32,984 nt of DNA from Candidatus Poseidoniales archaeon (GTDB lineage Archaea; Thermoplasmatota; Poseidoniia; Poseidoniales; Thalassarchaeaceae): the NCBI GenBank assembly GCA_028821815.1, contig JAPKEY010000001.1:1-32984 (forward strand), written 5' to 3'. Below the pieces are notes generated by a model. It had not been told where the DNA came from. It searched no databases and was given only the letters and a program-made list of their open reading frames with translations. Both the position numbers and the translations under genes were made by a program. Positions 14,930 through 23,473 of the stretch are shown piece by piece. Numbering within the stretch: the stretch's first letter is position 1; every line of letters begins with the position of its first letter.

Positions 14930-15541
14930 TTACAGGTGGCCTGCAGAGAAGGCATCGATGACTTCCGGATACAATTTATGCTCAAGTACCTTAACGCGCT
15001 CAGATAAACTATCTTCATCATCATCAGGGTTAATCTCGAGTTGGTTTTGCGCTAATATTTTCCCGGTATCCATGCCATCATCAACCAAATGAACGGTGCA
15101 ACCTGTGATGGTAGCACCATCTGCAAGGGCATCTCGGTGGGCATGGGCACCAGGATATTTGGGCAATAGAGAGGGGTGGATGTTGAGCATACGCCCACTC
15201 CATGCCCGCACGAATAAAGGTGATAGGATCCGCATATAACCAGACAGTACAACTGCTTCAATCTCATGTTCTTGCAGGGCAGCCATAATGGCTATTTCGT
15301 GTACCTCACGCCGCTCTATTTTGCTTGGAACTGACATATCTAATTCAATTGTAATTGTGTTGACGTTGTGGACTTGGGCCTTGTCCAAACCGGATGCGGA
15401 GGCAATGTTGGAGACGATTAATGTGGTTTCATGTAAACATGGTTTCGACTCTTGATGATGCAATAGTGCTTCCATCCCTGAGCCCGATCCAGAAATGAAG
15501 ACGGCTAACCGAAGTGGGTTTTCGATGGTTGCAACACGCAT
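14930..15541 (-). CDS. purN: Phosphoribosylglycinamide formyltransferase (GART), formate-independent type
   Basis: About 203 residues, the normal PurN length. It transfers the formyl group of 10-formyltetrahydrofolate to GAR in purine synthesis, in the cytoplasm. Visible features are the N-terminal phosphate-binding loop 'VFISGSGSGMEALL', the catalytic stretch 'NIHPSLLPKYPGAHAHRDAL' (catalytic Asn and His at about residues 118 and 120), and 'VHLVDDGMDTGKILAQ' with the catalytic Asp at about 155. The frame stays open far upstream, but the family start is the ATG at 15541 or 15544 (two adjacent Met). The longer frame would overlap the divergent gene at 15637. PurN is the bacterial-type enzyme, found in some archaea in place of PurT. 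Confidence 0.93.
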   Translation of the reverse strand: MRVATIENPLRLAVFISGSGSGMEALLHHQESKPCLHETTLIVSNIASASGLDKAQVHNVNTITIELDMSVPSKIERREVHEIAIMAALQEHEIEAVVLSGYMRILSPLFVRAWSGRMLNIHPSLLPKYPGAHAHRDALADGATITGCTVHLVDDGMDTGKILAQNQLEINPDDDEDSLSERVKVLEHKLYPEVIDAFSAGHL

Positions 15542-15636
15542 CATCTTGCCTCTCTCAAACGGGGGCACGCAGTACTGCATGAAGAGGTTGGCCCTTGCAT
15601 GCGAAGGGTGATAGGTAGCATGTCGAGGGGGGGAAC

Positions 15637-16125
15637 ATGGTCGAACGGTTGGAGTCGATTGACGCAATCGTTGAACGGTATTGTGTGGCAAGTAGTCCAG
15701 CCAAGAGTCGCCTCTACATTGGATTGGGGTCGTTATTCGTGGTTTTTGCCATTGTTGGCATATGGGTGCCAGGGTGGCCAACTGTGTCATGGGCTGTTCC
15801 TGCAGCCTTCCTTTTCTCCTATTCCAGTGAGTCAATGTTTCGCTGGACGTTAACAAATCGATTTTTTGGGGTAGCGATGTTTGAGTATTATGCAACAGGA
15901 AAAACCGTACCGAAACATGCGAAATATGGCATCATGTGCCTGATTGCGATGATGACCATGTCTTCAGCAACTTTTGTTTGGTACATCTCAACACTAGGGA
16001 ATGGAGACGTAATGGTTCCAGCTTCATGGAATGGTGCTGATCCAGGTTACGGTGCTATCACCATAACCCTTGCAGGTTTGATTGGGATCTGGTGGCTATA
16101 CGCTAAGGTCGAAACTCGCGAATAA
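15637..16125 (+). CDS. DUF454 (YbaN-like) inner-membrane protein
   Basis: 162 residues with about four hydrophobic helices. The N-terminal half fits DUF454/YbaN: 'LGSLFVVFAIVGIWVPGWPTVSWAVPAAFLFSYSSESMFRWTLTNRFFG', including the 'GIxxPxxPT' motif and the 'SSxxxxRWxLxxxxFG' motif. The C-terminal half adds two helices around a glycine-rich loop. YbaN-family function is not established. The ATG at 15637 follows a GGGGGGG run that can act as a ribosome binding site. It is divergent from purN, with a 95-base shared upstream region that includes the 10-base palindrome GCAGTACTGC. Confidence 0.8.
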   Translation: MVERLESIDAIVERYCVASSPAKSRLYIGLGSLFVVFAIVGIWVPGWPTVSWAVPAAFLFSYSSESMFRWTLTNRFFGVAMFEYYATGKTVPKHAKYGIMCLIAMMTMSSATFVWYISTLGNGDVMVPASWNGADPGYGAITITLAGLIGIWWLYAKVETRE

Positions 16126-16175
16126 TGCTACATTCTACTCGGTAAATTGAAAGCGAATTGCGTATTCACCAGTTC

Positions 16176-16520
16176 ATGAACGAGTTTCTAATCACATTGG
16201 AAGATAGACCTGGGGCCATGGCTGAATGCTGTGAAGCCATTGGGGAAGCAGGAATCAATATCATTGCAGGTGCGGGGCTTGCAAGTTCATCGGCAATGGC
16301 TGCAATTGTTACCGATGATGCGGATGGGACGGTAGCAGCCCTCAAGTTACTTGGTGTCACATTCTCAATGCGAAGTCTGCACACTGCTGTACTACGGCAC
16401 GAACCGGGTTCCTTGGGTGCATTCACACGCGGACTAGCGGAAAATGGAATCAATTTGCAATCAATTTACATCATAAATACCGATGGTGAAGAGGTTGAAA
16501 TCGGTTATTCAACTGAATAA
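16176..16520 (+). CDS. ACT-domain protein (amino-acid binding, small regulator)
   Basis: 114 residues holding two ACT-like halves. The first begins 'FLITLEDRPGAMAECCEAIGEAGINI', the second 'VLRHEPGSLGAFTRGLAENGINLQSIYI'. The PG turn and the following helix in each are characteristic of ACT units, which bind amino acids and regulate enzymes allosterically. Stand-alone ACT proteins are common in archaea; their partners are usually unknown. I chose the ATG at 16176 because the ACT unit starts right there; an in-frame TTG at 16158 would add six residues. It follows the DUF454 gene by 50 bases and may be cotranscribed. Confidence 0.85.
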   Translation: MNEFLITLEDRPGAMAECCEAIGEAGINIIAGAGLASSSAMAAIVTDDADGTVAALKLLGVTFSMRSLHTAVLRHEPGSLGAFTRGLAENGINLQSIYIINTDGEEVEIGYSTE

Positions 16521-16531
16521 TCCGTTCAAGA

Positions 16532-17866
16532 TTAGCGGCGCCCACGTGGGTGGTAGCGTTTTCCAGCCGGTTTCCCGCCTCGCGAATTAGCGCCACCCCC
16601 GCCTCGTGGATTGGTACCACGTTTTGAACGGCGGTCATCTTGCCGGCGATTGGATTTATTGTGAAATCGGGCCCTCTTTGCATCGCGTTTGGGTTTGCGT
16701 GGCTTGTCACTTCGAGCAGGTGGGATATATACGACATCATATTGGGGCAGGGCGTTGAAATCTGGTGGTGTGAATTTTGCAAAAATACCGACATCTTTCT
16801 GAATTCGGCTGCACATCTTTTTCTGTGGGTTTTGAACCAGCGAAATGACTGACCCTGATGAGCCTGCTCTCGCAGTTCTACCACTGCGATGTTTGTACGC
16901 CTTACCATTTTCGGGTGGATCGTAATGAATGACACAATTGATTCCCTCAACATCTATTCCGCGTGCTGCAACATCCGTTGCAACGAGGGCCATGCAACGC
17001 CCTTCAACGAATTTTGACATCGCACGATCCCGTTTCCTTTGATCAAGACCACCGTGTAAAGTAGCCACGCCGATTCCCTCTTCAACCAATTGGTCACCAA
17101 CACGGTCAACCCCAAGCCGAGTACGGCAAAACACGATTGTGCGGCCGCATTTACGTATGGCTTCAGAAGCGATTCCTGGTTTCATGGTATTCTTCAGTAG
17201 CCAAAAGAAGTGTTCCATGTTATCCATGCTTACTTCTTTTGGTCCAACTTCAATGGTCACAGGGTTGTGTAGATAATTATCCACCAAATCTCCGACCTCA
17301 TCGTCGAGTGTGGCGCTAAACAAAACCGTTTGACGGTTGGGGGCGCAGCGATCGAGGATATCGCAAACTGGTTCCATGAATCCCATGTCCGCCATACGAT
17401 CTGCTTCGTCAAGTACGACGACCCCGACATCTTCCAAACTGAGTGCGCCACGATCGAGTAAATCAATGAGGCGCCCGGGGCAAGCAACGACAATGTCAAC
17501 GCCTCTAGACAGTGCCTTTCGTTGTCTCCCATAGGGTACGCCACCATAGATGGCTAGGACTTCGAAGTTGAATGTTGCAGCAAGAGGTGTGAGAACATTG
17601 CAAATTTGTTCAGCCAATTCCCGCGTAGGGGACAAAATGAGTGCAGTGGGAAATTCTGGGTCGGCCCGGAGGGTTCTGGAAAGCAATGGTAATCCGAATG
17701 CGAGTGTCTTACCCGAACCTGTTGGAGCGCGACAACAGATATCATTGCCAAGCATCGCATCTGGGATGGCTTCTCTTTGAACTTCAAAGGGTTCGCTAAT
17801 ACCTTGTTCCTCGAGTTTTTGAATGAGAGCTGGGTCGATGCCCAAATCAAAGAAACTGACCGCCAT
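16532..17866 (-). CDS. DEAD-box ATP-dependent RNA helicase with RGG-type tail
   Basis: 444 residues. All the classical motifs are seen: the Q motif near residues 6-30, motif I APTGSGKT at 47-54, PTRELAEQ at 80-87, DEAD at 153-156, SAT near 185, VATDVAARGID near 295-305 and HRSGRTARAG near 328-337. The last 50 residues are basic and rich in Arg, Gly and Lys (a typical RNA-binding tail). Such helicases unwind RNA in ribosome assembly, RNA decay or cold response. The gene stands alone: it converges with the ACT gene and is 123 bases from the next upstream gene on its strand. Confidence 0.94.
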   Translation of the reverse strand: MAVSFFDLGIDPALIQKLEEQGISEPFEVQREAIPDAMLGNDICCRAPTGSGKTLAFGLPLLSRTLRADPEFPTALILSPTRELAEQICNVLTPLAATFNFEVLAIYGGVPYGRQRKALSRGVDIVVACPGRLIDLLDRGALSLEDVGVVVLDEADRMADMGFMEPVCDILDRCAPNRQTVLFSATLDDEVGDLVDNYLHNPVTIEVGPKEVSMDNMEHFFWLLKNTMKPGIASEAIRKCGRTIVFCRTRLGVDRVGDQLVEEGIGVATLHGGLDQRKRDRAMSKFVEGRCMALVATDVAARGIDVEGINCVIHYDPPENGKAYKHRSGRTARAGSSGSVISLVQNPQKKMCSRIQKDVGIFAKFTPPDFNALPQYDVVYIPPARSDKPRKPKRDAKRARFHNKSNRRQDDRRSKRGTNPRGGGGANSRGGKPAGKRYHPRGRR

Positions 17867-17989
17867 CCTTCAGTTCCCCACACCGTGCCGCCCTGCCGAT
17901 GTTATTTGAATCCCGTAGTAGTCAGAATGTGAAGAATGGGCGTGAAAAGGTTGATTGCCCTATTTTCGAATGTTATTTCACGGATGTTC

Positions 17990-18358
17990 CTATCGTGATC
18001 TGTAATAACCCCAACCTGCGAAAGGGAGGCTCCAGAAAATGCCTCCAACGGCGCCCATGGGGACTAAAATGAGCCAGTCTAAACCCATGTCGCCTCCACC
18101 AAAAGCGGGACCTAGAATTGGTAATATGAAGGTGAGGAATGAAATTGGGATCAGATGTTTCAAACTGGCTTCGCCCTCGATGATTTGTGGAAATGTTCTC
18201 TTCACCAAAAATGCTGGAATGAGAATGACCGCTAGAAATGAAAGCATTGCAATTCCAAAACCAAATTCAGTAACTCCACTCATGACGTTTAATATCATCA
18301 GAAATCCAATCAATCCGCCAGTGATTGAACCGGACAGTAGAATGTTTTTCCAACTCAT
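17990..18358 (-). CDS. Small four-helix membrane protein, unknown
   Basis: 122 residues, almost entirely hydrophobic. Helices lie at about residues 6-23, 29-46, 66-85 and 93-112. The motif-like stretch 'AFGGGDMGLDWLILVPMGAVGGIFWSLPF' includes a glycine-rich loop. I know no family for it. The ATG at 18358 is used; an in-frame GTG at 18367 would overlap the purH stop by one base. Its closeness to purH suggests readthrough from that gene. Confidence 0.65.
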   Translation of the reverse strand: MSWKNILLSGSITGGLIGFLMILNVMSGVTEFGFGIAMLSFLAVILIPAFLVKRTFPQIIEGEASLKHLIPISFLTFILPILGPAFGGGDMGLDWLILVPMGAVGGIFWSLPFAGWGYYRSR

Positions 18359-18366
18359 ATCGATCA

Positions 18367-20034
18367 CTAGTGCCGAAACAATCGAATGCCAGTAAACAGC
18401 ATAGTCATGCCGTGTTCGTCGGCAGCTTCGATGACTTCCGCGTCACGAATGCTTCCCCCCGGTTGAACCACGGCGGTGATGCCAATTTCGTGACTCGTAT
18501 CAATACCATCTCTGAAGGGGAAGAATGCATCTGATACCATCATCGCACCTTGTGCGCTTTCCCCCGCCCTGCGGGCAGCGATACGAACTGCTTCCACGCG
18601 GCTGGTCTGACCTGGGCCAATACCGACGGTGGCAAAGCCCGTTTCTGTGGGTTGGATGAAAATTACGCAATTACTCTTCACCTGAGCGCAAACTGCAACC
18701 CCAAATCGCGCAAGGTCAAACTGTGTAGGGTCGGCTCCTACTTTTGTCACACAGCGGACCTCTGACCAATCAATGATTGGAGCACCCTCTGTTTGTGCCA
18801 ACCAACCACCATCAATCTGACGGAATTGGGTACACATATCTAGTGATGTCATTCCTTTGAGTGTCAACATTCTACGATTCTTTTTCTCTGATAGGATTTC
18901 TAATGCGCCATCTTCGTAACCAGGAGCAATAATACACTCAACAAAGTGTCCCCCAATTCGTTCTGCCGTACTCTTTGATATCGGCGTGTTGAATGCAATG
19001 ACACAACCAAATGCAGATTCTGGGTCGCTGGCCAGAGCATCATCCCACGCTGCAATCTGATCGGTAGAAATCGCTACACCACAGGCGTTGGTATGCTTGA
19101 TGATGACGCAACAATGGGTCCACTTTGCCCATTCTGGACCAACGTATGAGCGGCAAAATCGGAGAGCGGCGTCCAAGTCAAGGTAGTTGTTGAATGACAA
19201 TGCTTTGCCGCCATGTTGCTCTGCTGCTGCTAATCCATTTGGTGCTTCACCAACAGTGTTTCCTGGATAGAATGCAGCGGGCTGGTGGGGGTTTTCGCCA
19301 TACCGCAATGGATGACGATTACCACCGGAAACAAGGAGTTTTTCGGGTAAGATTTCCTCGGCTTCCTCTTCTAGAGATTCGAGGCGGTTTGCAAGAGTAT
19401 TTGCCAGTGCAACATCGTAAGCGGCAGTTCGTTGGTATGCGGTCAACGCCAAACGTTGACGTGTACCCATGTCAACAGCACTTGGGTCACCATTTGCTTC
19501 TTGCAGTGTTTCAAGAAGTTGACCATAATTATCAGGATTTACAACAATGAGTACGTCGGCATGTGATTTGGCAGCTGCACGTACTAAGGTGGGACCACCA
19601 ATGTCAATCATTTCAATCAAATCTGCTTCACTAACCGGTGGGTCTTGGGCGGCCACCTCTTCAAAGGGATAGAGGTTGACAGCGACCAAATCGATTCGTG
19701 GGTATTCGAGTTCCTTGAGTGTTGCCATGTCATCCGGATTGTTGCCACGTGCGAGAATGGCTGCGTGAATAGCGGGATGAAGGGTTTTAACTCGACCATT
19801 GAACACTTCAGGGTGACCTGTCACATCGGTTACATCGATTACCTCAAGTCCGTTTTCCCGGAGAAGGCGGGCCGTACCTCCTGTCGACAGAATTTGCCAA
19901 CCCATTGCAGTCAAGGCTGTGGCAAAAGCAGTCACACCTGTTTTGTCATAAACTGAAATGAGTGCGCGCGGCGCATTATCGCCTGTTTTTCCCGGCACCG
20001 AAGTGGTGAGGGTTGGCTGGTCACGGTCAACCAT
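18367..20034 (-). CDS. purH: Bifunctional AICAR formyltransferase/IMP cyclohydrolase
   Basis: 555 residues, slightly longer than the usual 510-530. It performs the last two steps of purine synthesis: formylation of AICAR and ring closure to IMP. The N-terminal cyclohydrolase domain (about 25-220) contains 'ISVYDKTG', 'LSTGGTARLL' and 'GRVKTLHPAIHAAILARG'. The C-terminal transferase domain contains the catalytic 'KHTNACG' at about 312-318, 'QTSRVEAVRIAARRA' and 'DAFFPFRDG', and ends with 'AVVQPGGSIRD'. All key motifs are intact. PurH is the bacterial-type route; many archaea instead use PurP and PurO. Purine genes are split in this window, with purN 3.4 kb away. Confidence 0.95.
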   Translation of the reverse strand: MVDRDQPTLTTSVPGKTGDNAPRALISVYDKTGVTAFATALTAMGWQILSTGGTARLLRENGLEVIDVTDVTGHPEVFNGRVKTLHPAIHAAILARGNNPDDMATLKELEYPRIDLVAVNLYPFEEVAAQDPPVSEADLIEMIDIGGPTLVRAAAKSHADVLIVVNPDNYGQLLETLQEANGDPSAVDMGTRQRLALTAYQRTAAYDVALANTLANRLESLEEEAEEILPEKLLVSGGNRHPLRYGENPHQPAAFYPGNTVGEAPNGLAAAEQHGGKALSFNNYLDLDAALRFCRSYVGPEWAKWTHCCVIIKHTNACGVAISTDQIAAWDDALASDPESAFGCVIAFNTPISKSTAERIGGHFVECIIAPGYEDGALEILSEKKNRRMLTLKGMTSLDMCTQFRQIDGGWLAQTEGAPIIDWSEVRCVTKVGADPTQFDLARFGVAVCAQVKSNCVIFIQPTETGFATVGIGPGQTSRVEAVRIAARRAGESAQGAMMVSDAFFPFRDGIDTSHEIGITAVVQPGGSIRDAEVIEAADEHGMTMLFTGIRLFRH

Positions 20035-20089
20035 GTGAGGAACCCGTTAGGCAGCGAATGTATGACCGCCTTTGAACCCGATGGGTATG

Positions 20090-21646
20090 TCAATCGCCGC
20101 GTGCAGAGACGACCTGATCAATTCTCAGCATGCTTGCACAAGTTTCAGTTCCAGAATTCAGTGCTGATTCAAGGCTGATTGCTGCTTCCTTTGCTCCTGT
20201 TGGGCCCACCGTCCCATCAGCAGTAATTCCTGCCTCTGCAGCACCATTTCTATGTGCGGCACGTAACTCTAGGATTCTATCCAATGCATCCGTACCAGCA
20301 TTCAGAGCGAGGGTAATCGGGATTATTTCTAATGCTCGTGCAAACGCTTCCATGGCCAATCTGTTGCGTCCGGCTTCGTGCTCGGCCGCCTCACGAATTG
20401 CGAGAGCGCAAGCCATATGTGTCGCGCCACCACCATCTATGAGGCGATCTGAGCGCATCGCCAAGCCTGTAGAACGGAGGGCATCGTGGATTGCACGGAT
20501 CGCTTCCTCTGCTGCGAGGTGGTTCGCACCGCCCACTTCACAGGTGACTACTTTTGGAGATGGGCACGCTTCCAATCGGATCAGGTCTTCGACCTGATCT
20601 GTGGCTGTCCGGCTCTCGGTGACCAAACGACCCGCTTCACCAATGTCTTCTGGAGATAGGTCGGCTAAGTGTTCAATGAGTCGGGAGCCAGTGGCAAGAG
20701 ATGCGTTATGCAATTCACTGTCATCAAATTCACCAGCGACAAAACAACCAGCTCGCATCAATCGATGGAGGAGACCTTTGTCAACCGAGCCGGAGCAAAG
20801 GAATACATTTGCACCTGATGAGAGAAGTGTTTCGGAAAGAACATCGCGGGTGGCCTCTTCTGCTGCCAAAAATGCATCCAATTGTGCTACTTCCTCAATT
20901 TCGATCTCTGCCGCTCGTATCTGCTTTCGTGGTGCTATATCACCATTGATTGTGGCTACCTTCGCATCCTCAATTCTTGACGGGAGAGAATCTAACAACA
21001 CACGACGGCGGACGACAATGCCGTTGAGTAATTTTGAGTCGGATAGGCTACCTGTGTTAGTCTTGTGCATGGTAATAAAATCAGCATCACCCTCGACGGT
21101 ATTCAGTGCTTCAACAATCATCTTTGAAAGGATGGTTGCGGCACCTTCTGCACCTTTGCCTGTCAGAGAAGTTGTTGCGACTCCTCGAAGGGTTTCTGGG
21201 TTGCATGCAACGGCTTGATTATGAATGGTATCTTGGGCGATTTGGTTGGCTAAATTATAGCCATCGACGATTGTCAAAGGGTGCAAGCCTTTCTGCAATA
21301 GTCGTCCGCCTTCAATCAAGAGTTCGGCACTGAATAGCAATGCGCCAGTCACGCCATCGCCACAGGAATTCTCCTGAGATTCAGCCATGGACACGAACAT
21401 TTTCGCGGCGGGGTGTTTGACCATTAGTTCGGCAACAATCTTTGCCCCATCATTGGTCACTGCTGCCGTTCCATCGGTCTTGTAGAGCATCTTATCCAGT
21501 CCGCGGGGACCGTATGTCGGTCGTAGAAGATCTGCGAAAACTCGAGCTGCTGCAATCAACTTCTCTTGCACTGCAGTCCCGCTGGTAACACTGGTCTCCT
21601 CACGGAGAATTACGACGGGGGGTTTGCCCGCTGCTTCGTCGCCCAT
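20090..21646 (-). CDS. Thermosome (group II chaperonin) subunit
   Basis: 518 residues, shorter than the usual 540-550. It forms the double-ring ATP-driven protein folding machine of archaea. Visible features are 'LLRPTYGPRGLDKML' near 40-54, 'VTNDGAKI' near 63-70, the long apical domain near 200-350 with 'SGANVFLCSG', and 'ALNAGTDALDRILELRAAHRNG' near 440-460. The ATP-site segment reads GDGVTG at residues 96-101, where the family usually has GDGTTT/S. The tail ends at 'LRIDQVVSARGD' without the Gly/Met-rich extension common in thermosomes. An upstream start is not needed. It is 55 bases from purH on the same strand. Confidence 0.93.
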   Translation of the reverse strand: MGDEAAGKPPVVILREETSVTSGTAVQEKLIAAARVFADLLRPTYGPRGLDKMLYKTDGTAAVTNDGAKIVAELMVKHPAAKMFVSMAESQENSCGDGVTGALLFSAELLIEGGRLLQKGLHPLTIVDGYNLANQIAQDTIHNQAVACNPETLRGVATTSLTGKGAEGAATILSKMIVEALNTVEGDADFITMHKTNTGSLSDSKLLNGIVVRRRVLLDSLPSRIEDAKVATINGDIAPRKQIRAAEIEIEEVAQLDAFLAAEEATRDVLSETLLSSGANVFLCSGSVDKGLLHRLMRAGCFVAGEFDDSELHNASLATGSRLIEHLADLSPEDIGEAGRLVTESRTATDQVEDLIRLEACPSPKVVTCEVGGANHLAAEEAIRAIHDALRSTGLAMRSDRLIDGGGATHMACALAIREAAEHEAGRNRLAMEAFARALEIIPITLALNAGTDALDRILELRAAHRNGAAEAGITADGTVGPTGAKEAAISLESALNSGTETCASMLRIDQVVSARGD

Positions 21647-21685
21647 GGTTGGCCTCGGTCAAAGCGATACTCATGAAGCCTTCGC

Positions 21686-21702
21686 GATGCCCTACGGGCA
21701 TC
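21686..21702. repeat. Perfect 7-bp hairpin with TAC loop at the end of the KH-ATPase gene
   Basis: GATGCCC (21686-21692) pairs with GGGCATC (21696-21702) around a TAC loop. It overlaps the stop codon (21701-21703) of the KH-domain ATPase gene on the minus strand and lies 40 bases before the thermosome start. It is another member of the TAC-loop family, placed like a transcript end signal or attenuator. Confidence 0.55.
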
Positions 21703-23047
21703 ATCTACGCCGTTTTCCCTTCTTTCCGCGGCGTCCACCGCCACTCTGTTCCCATGAGCGCCCTCCTTTCGAACGCTCAGCCTCCATATCCCATTCAGGG
21801 GCACTGCTACCAATTTTATTTGTGCCGCGGGGTATTTCAGCAGCAGCTTTAACCTTAATTTTGATACCAAATTCCTCTTCCATTCCTCGAACAGCAGAGC
21901 CACCTTGTCCTACGATGGCCCCAATGGCTCCATCATCAACAAAAATTGTGGCTGCGGTATCTGATGCCATCTCGACATGGTGAACTCTGACACCAGACCA
22001 TCGTTGAATCTGACGAGCGAGTTCAGCAGATGCTAATTTCCTGGCTGGACTCTGTGAATCAGACCCATCGACTGGGACGACCACGCATTCAGAACCAAAA
22101 GAAAATATCTCGTGGGTCATCTTGTTGGAAGGGAACGAGCGAACTTCAATGACTGGGCGAGATAAGTCGGACTCCATACTACTCGGTGCCTTAACCACCA
22201 TTTTTAATTCTAGAACTTGTGCAATTTGACCTTTTTCGATATGGATTACCGTGTCAAGAACTTGGCTAATCATACCCAATTCAACCTTTCCTATCAATCG
22301 TTGAACCGCTTCCAGTGCGCTATTAGCGTGAGTGACACCAAGCAGACCGACGCCGGCCAATCTTACGTCTGCAAATATCTCGAAATCTCTAGCGCGCCGA
22401 ACTTCATCAAAAATGACAAAATCAGGTCGGACCAAGAAAATTACTTCAGCCGTTTTTTCGAGATTTCCCTCTAGAGGGGCATATTGTGTCACCCTCTGTG
22501 GAACTTGCAAATCGCGAGGGGATTCCATGGTTTTGACCATCGCACCAATATCTTCGTCCAAATAGGCAGCGATTGCTTGAGCAAACGTAGTTTTCCCAGA
22601 ACCTGGTTTGCCGACGACAAATACGCCTCGATGATGGTCAGAAAGGCGCGCTATGAGGCGTGGATCCAATTCGTAATCACTGAGGGTAAGGTGAGCCACG
22701 GGGCGAACTACTGTGATTTCCCATGCTTCTGAGAAAGGGGGCCACGCACAGGTGATACGTAAATCTCCAGCTTGGATGATGCGGCAACCATCTCGCTCAA
22801 TCTCAACAAAACAATCTGAGCGGTGATCGTGTTGATCGATAATGGTTACTAGTTCGTCTGCGAGAGATTCCATTGTAGGCTTGTCCCACGCTGGGGTATC
22901 CAGTTCTTCCAATCGTAATTCAGTGATGTGTCCCGCTTTGACTCGTGGGGTACACTCCGCTTTCAAGAAAAGAGTAGATACTGTTTCATCGGCGAGTAAA
23001 GACTCGAGGAGGTCTGGAAGCGGGGGGTGGTCACCGAAGGTTGCCAT
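21701..23047 (-). CDS. PilT/KH-domain ATPase (COG1855-like) lacking the PIN domain
   Basis: 448 residues. The central domain is a secretion-type ATPase: Walker A GKPGSGKT at 146-153, Walker B 'DFVIFDEVRR' at 209-218, and a His-containing 'VTHANSALEAVQRL' near 239-252. A KH-like domain follows (about 365-410) with the 'GAIGAIVGQGGSAVRGMEEEFGIKIKV' pattern, and the tail is basic and Gly/Lys-rich (RNA-binding). Archaeal COG1855 proteins usually begin with a PIN nuclease domain of about 140 residues; here the N-terminus starts with a short domain that reads like the region after PIN. The usual role is thought to be in RNA or ribosome quality control, but is not proven. The gene is next to the thermosome gene. 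Confidence 0.85.
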   Translation of the reverse strand: MATFGDHPPLPDLLESLLADETVSTLFLKAECTPRVKAGHITELRLEELDTPAWDKPTMESLADELVTIIDQHDHRSDCFVEIERDGCRIIQAGDLRITCAWPPFSEAWEITVVRPVAHLTLSDYELDPRLIARLSDHHRGVFVVGKPGSGKTTFAQAIAAYLDEDIGAMVKTMESPRDLQVPQRVTQYAPLEGNLEKTAEVIFLVRPDFVIFDEVRRARDFEIFADVRLAGVGLLGVTHANSALEAVQRLIGKVELGMISQVLDTVIHIEKGQIAQVLELKMVVKAPSSMESDLSRPVIEVRSFPSNKMTHEIFSFGSECVVVPVDGSDSQSPARKLASAELARQIQRWSGVRVHHVEMASDTAATIFVDDGAIGAIVGQGGSAVRGMEEEFGIKIKVKAAAEIPRGTNKIGSSAPEWDMEAERSKGGRSWEQSGGGRRGKKGKRRR

Positions 23048-23091
23048 CTTGTGGATGGCGTTGCCTACGGCTCATGAATGCTCTTGGAGAG

Positions 23092-23466
23092 TCAAGCCTT
23101 CTGTGGTTCGAGTTGGTACCATTGCCACCAAAGGTAGAGGCTTGTACTCACAGCGGTTAGGAATGCGCCTGTGGAAGGGAATCCAAATTGGTTGCGAAAG
23201 AGGGTATATAGGAGGGCGGTGAGGGCAATTAGCGCTAACCAGGCTGAGAATCTAATACCAGATATCCCCAAACCATTAGCCACGGCATTCCAATTTTTGA
23301 TTGTCCAATATATGAGCGCGAGGAGACTCACAATTGTGAGGTGGCCAAGCCACCAGGCCGCTGTTGCACCTAGTGCGTCAACGTAGAGGTTGTAGACGTC
23401 GCCTAAAATCGGTTCGCCCAAATTTAGTGCCATGATTGGGCGAAGTGGATTCGCCTCTTGAACCAT
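23092..23466 (-). CDS. Small membrane protein, unknown
   Basis: 124 residues from the ATG at 23466. Three hydrophobic helices lie at about residues 36-55, 72-90 and 96-115, ending in a 'LYLWWQWYQLEPQKA' tail. No family is recognised. The frame extends further upstream, but that would overlap the dehydrogenase gene that ends at 23474, so the start seven bases after its stop is preferred. It is likely cotranscribed with the dehydrogenase. Confidence 0.65.
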   Translation of the reverse strand: MVQEANPLRPIMALNLGEPILGDVYNLYVDALGATAAWWLGHLTIVSLLALIYWTIKNWNAVANGLGISGIRFSAWLALIALTALLYTLFRNQFGFPSTGAFLTAVSTSLYLWWQWYQLEPQKA

Positions 23467-23473
23467 CTCATCG

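Noticed and set aside
15545..15895. N-terminal extension of the purN frame
   Set aside because: PurN starts at the adjacent Met codons at 15541/15544; the upstream frame overlaps the DUF454 gene in antisense.
20601..21218. Plus-strand ORF of 205 codons opposite the thermosome gene
   Set aside because: Antisense shadow with no family-like content; the thermosome frame contains all expected motifs.
23061..23075. Possible sixth TAC-loop hairpin (GCC-TAC-GGC)
   Set aside because: Only three base pairs form, with mismatches outside; not comparable with the other five.
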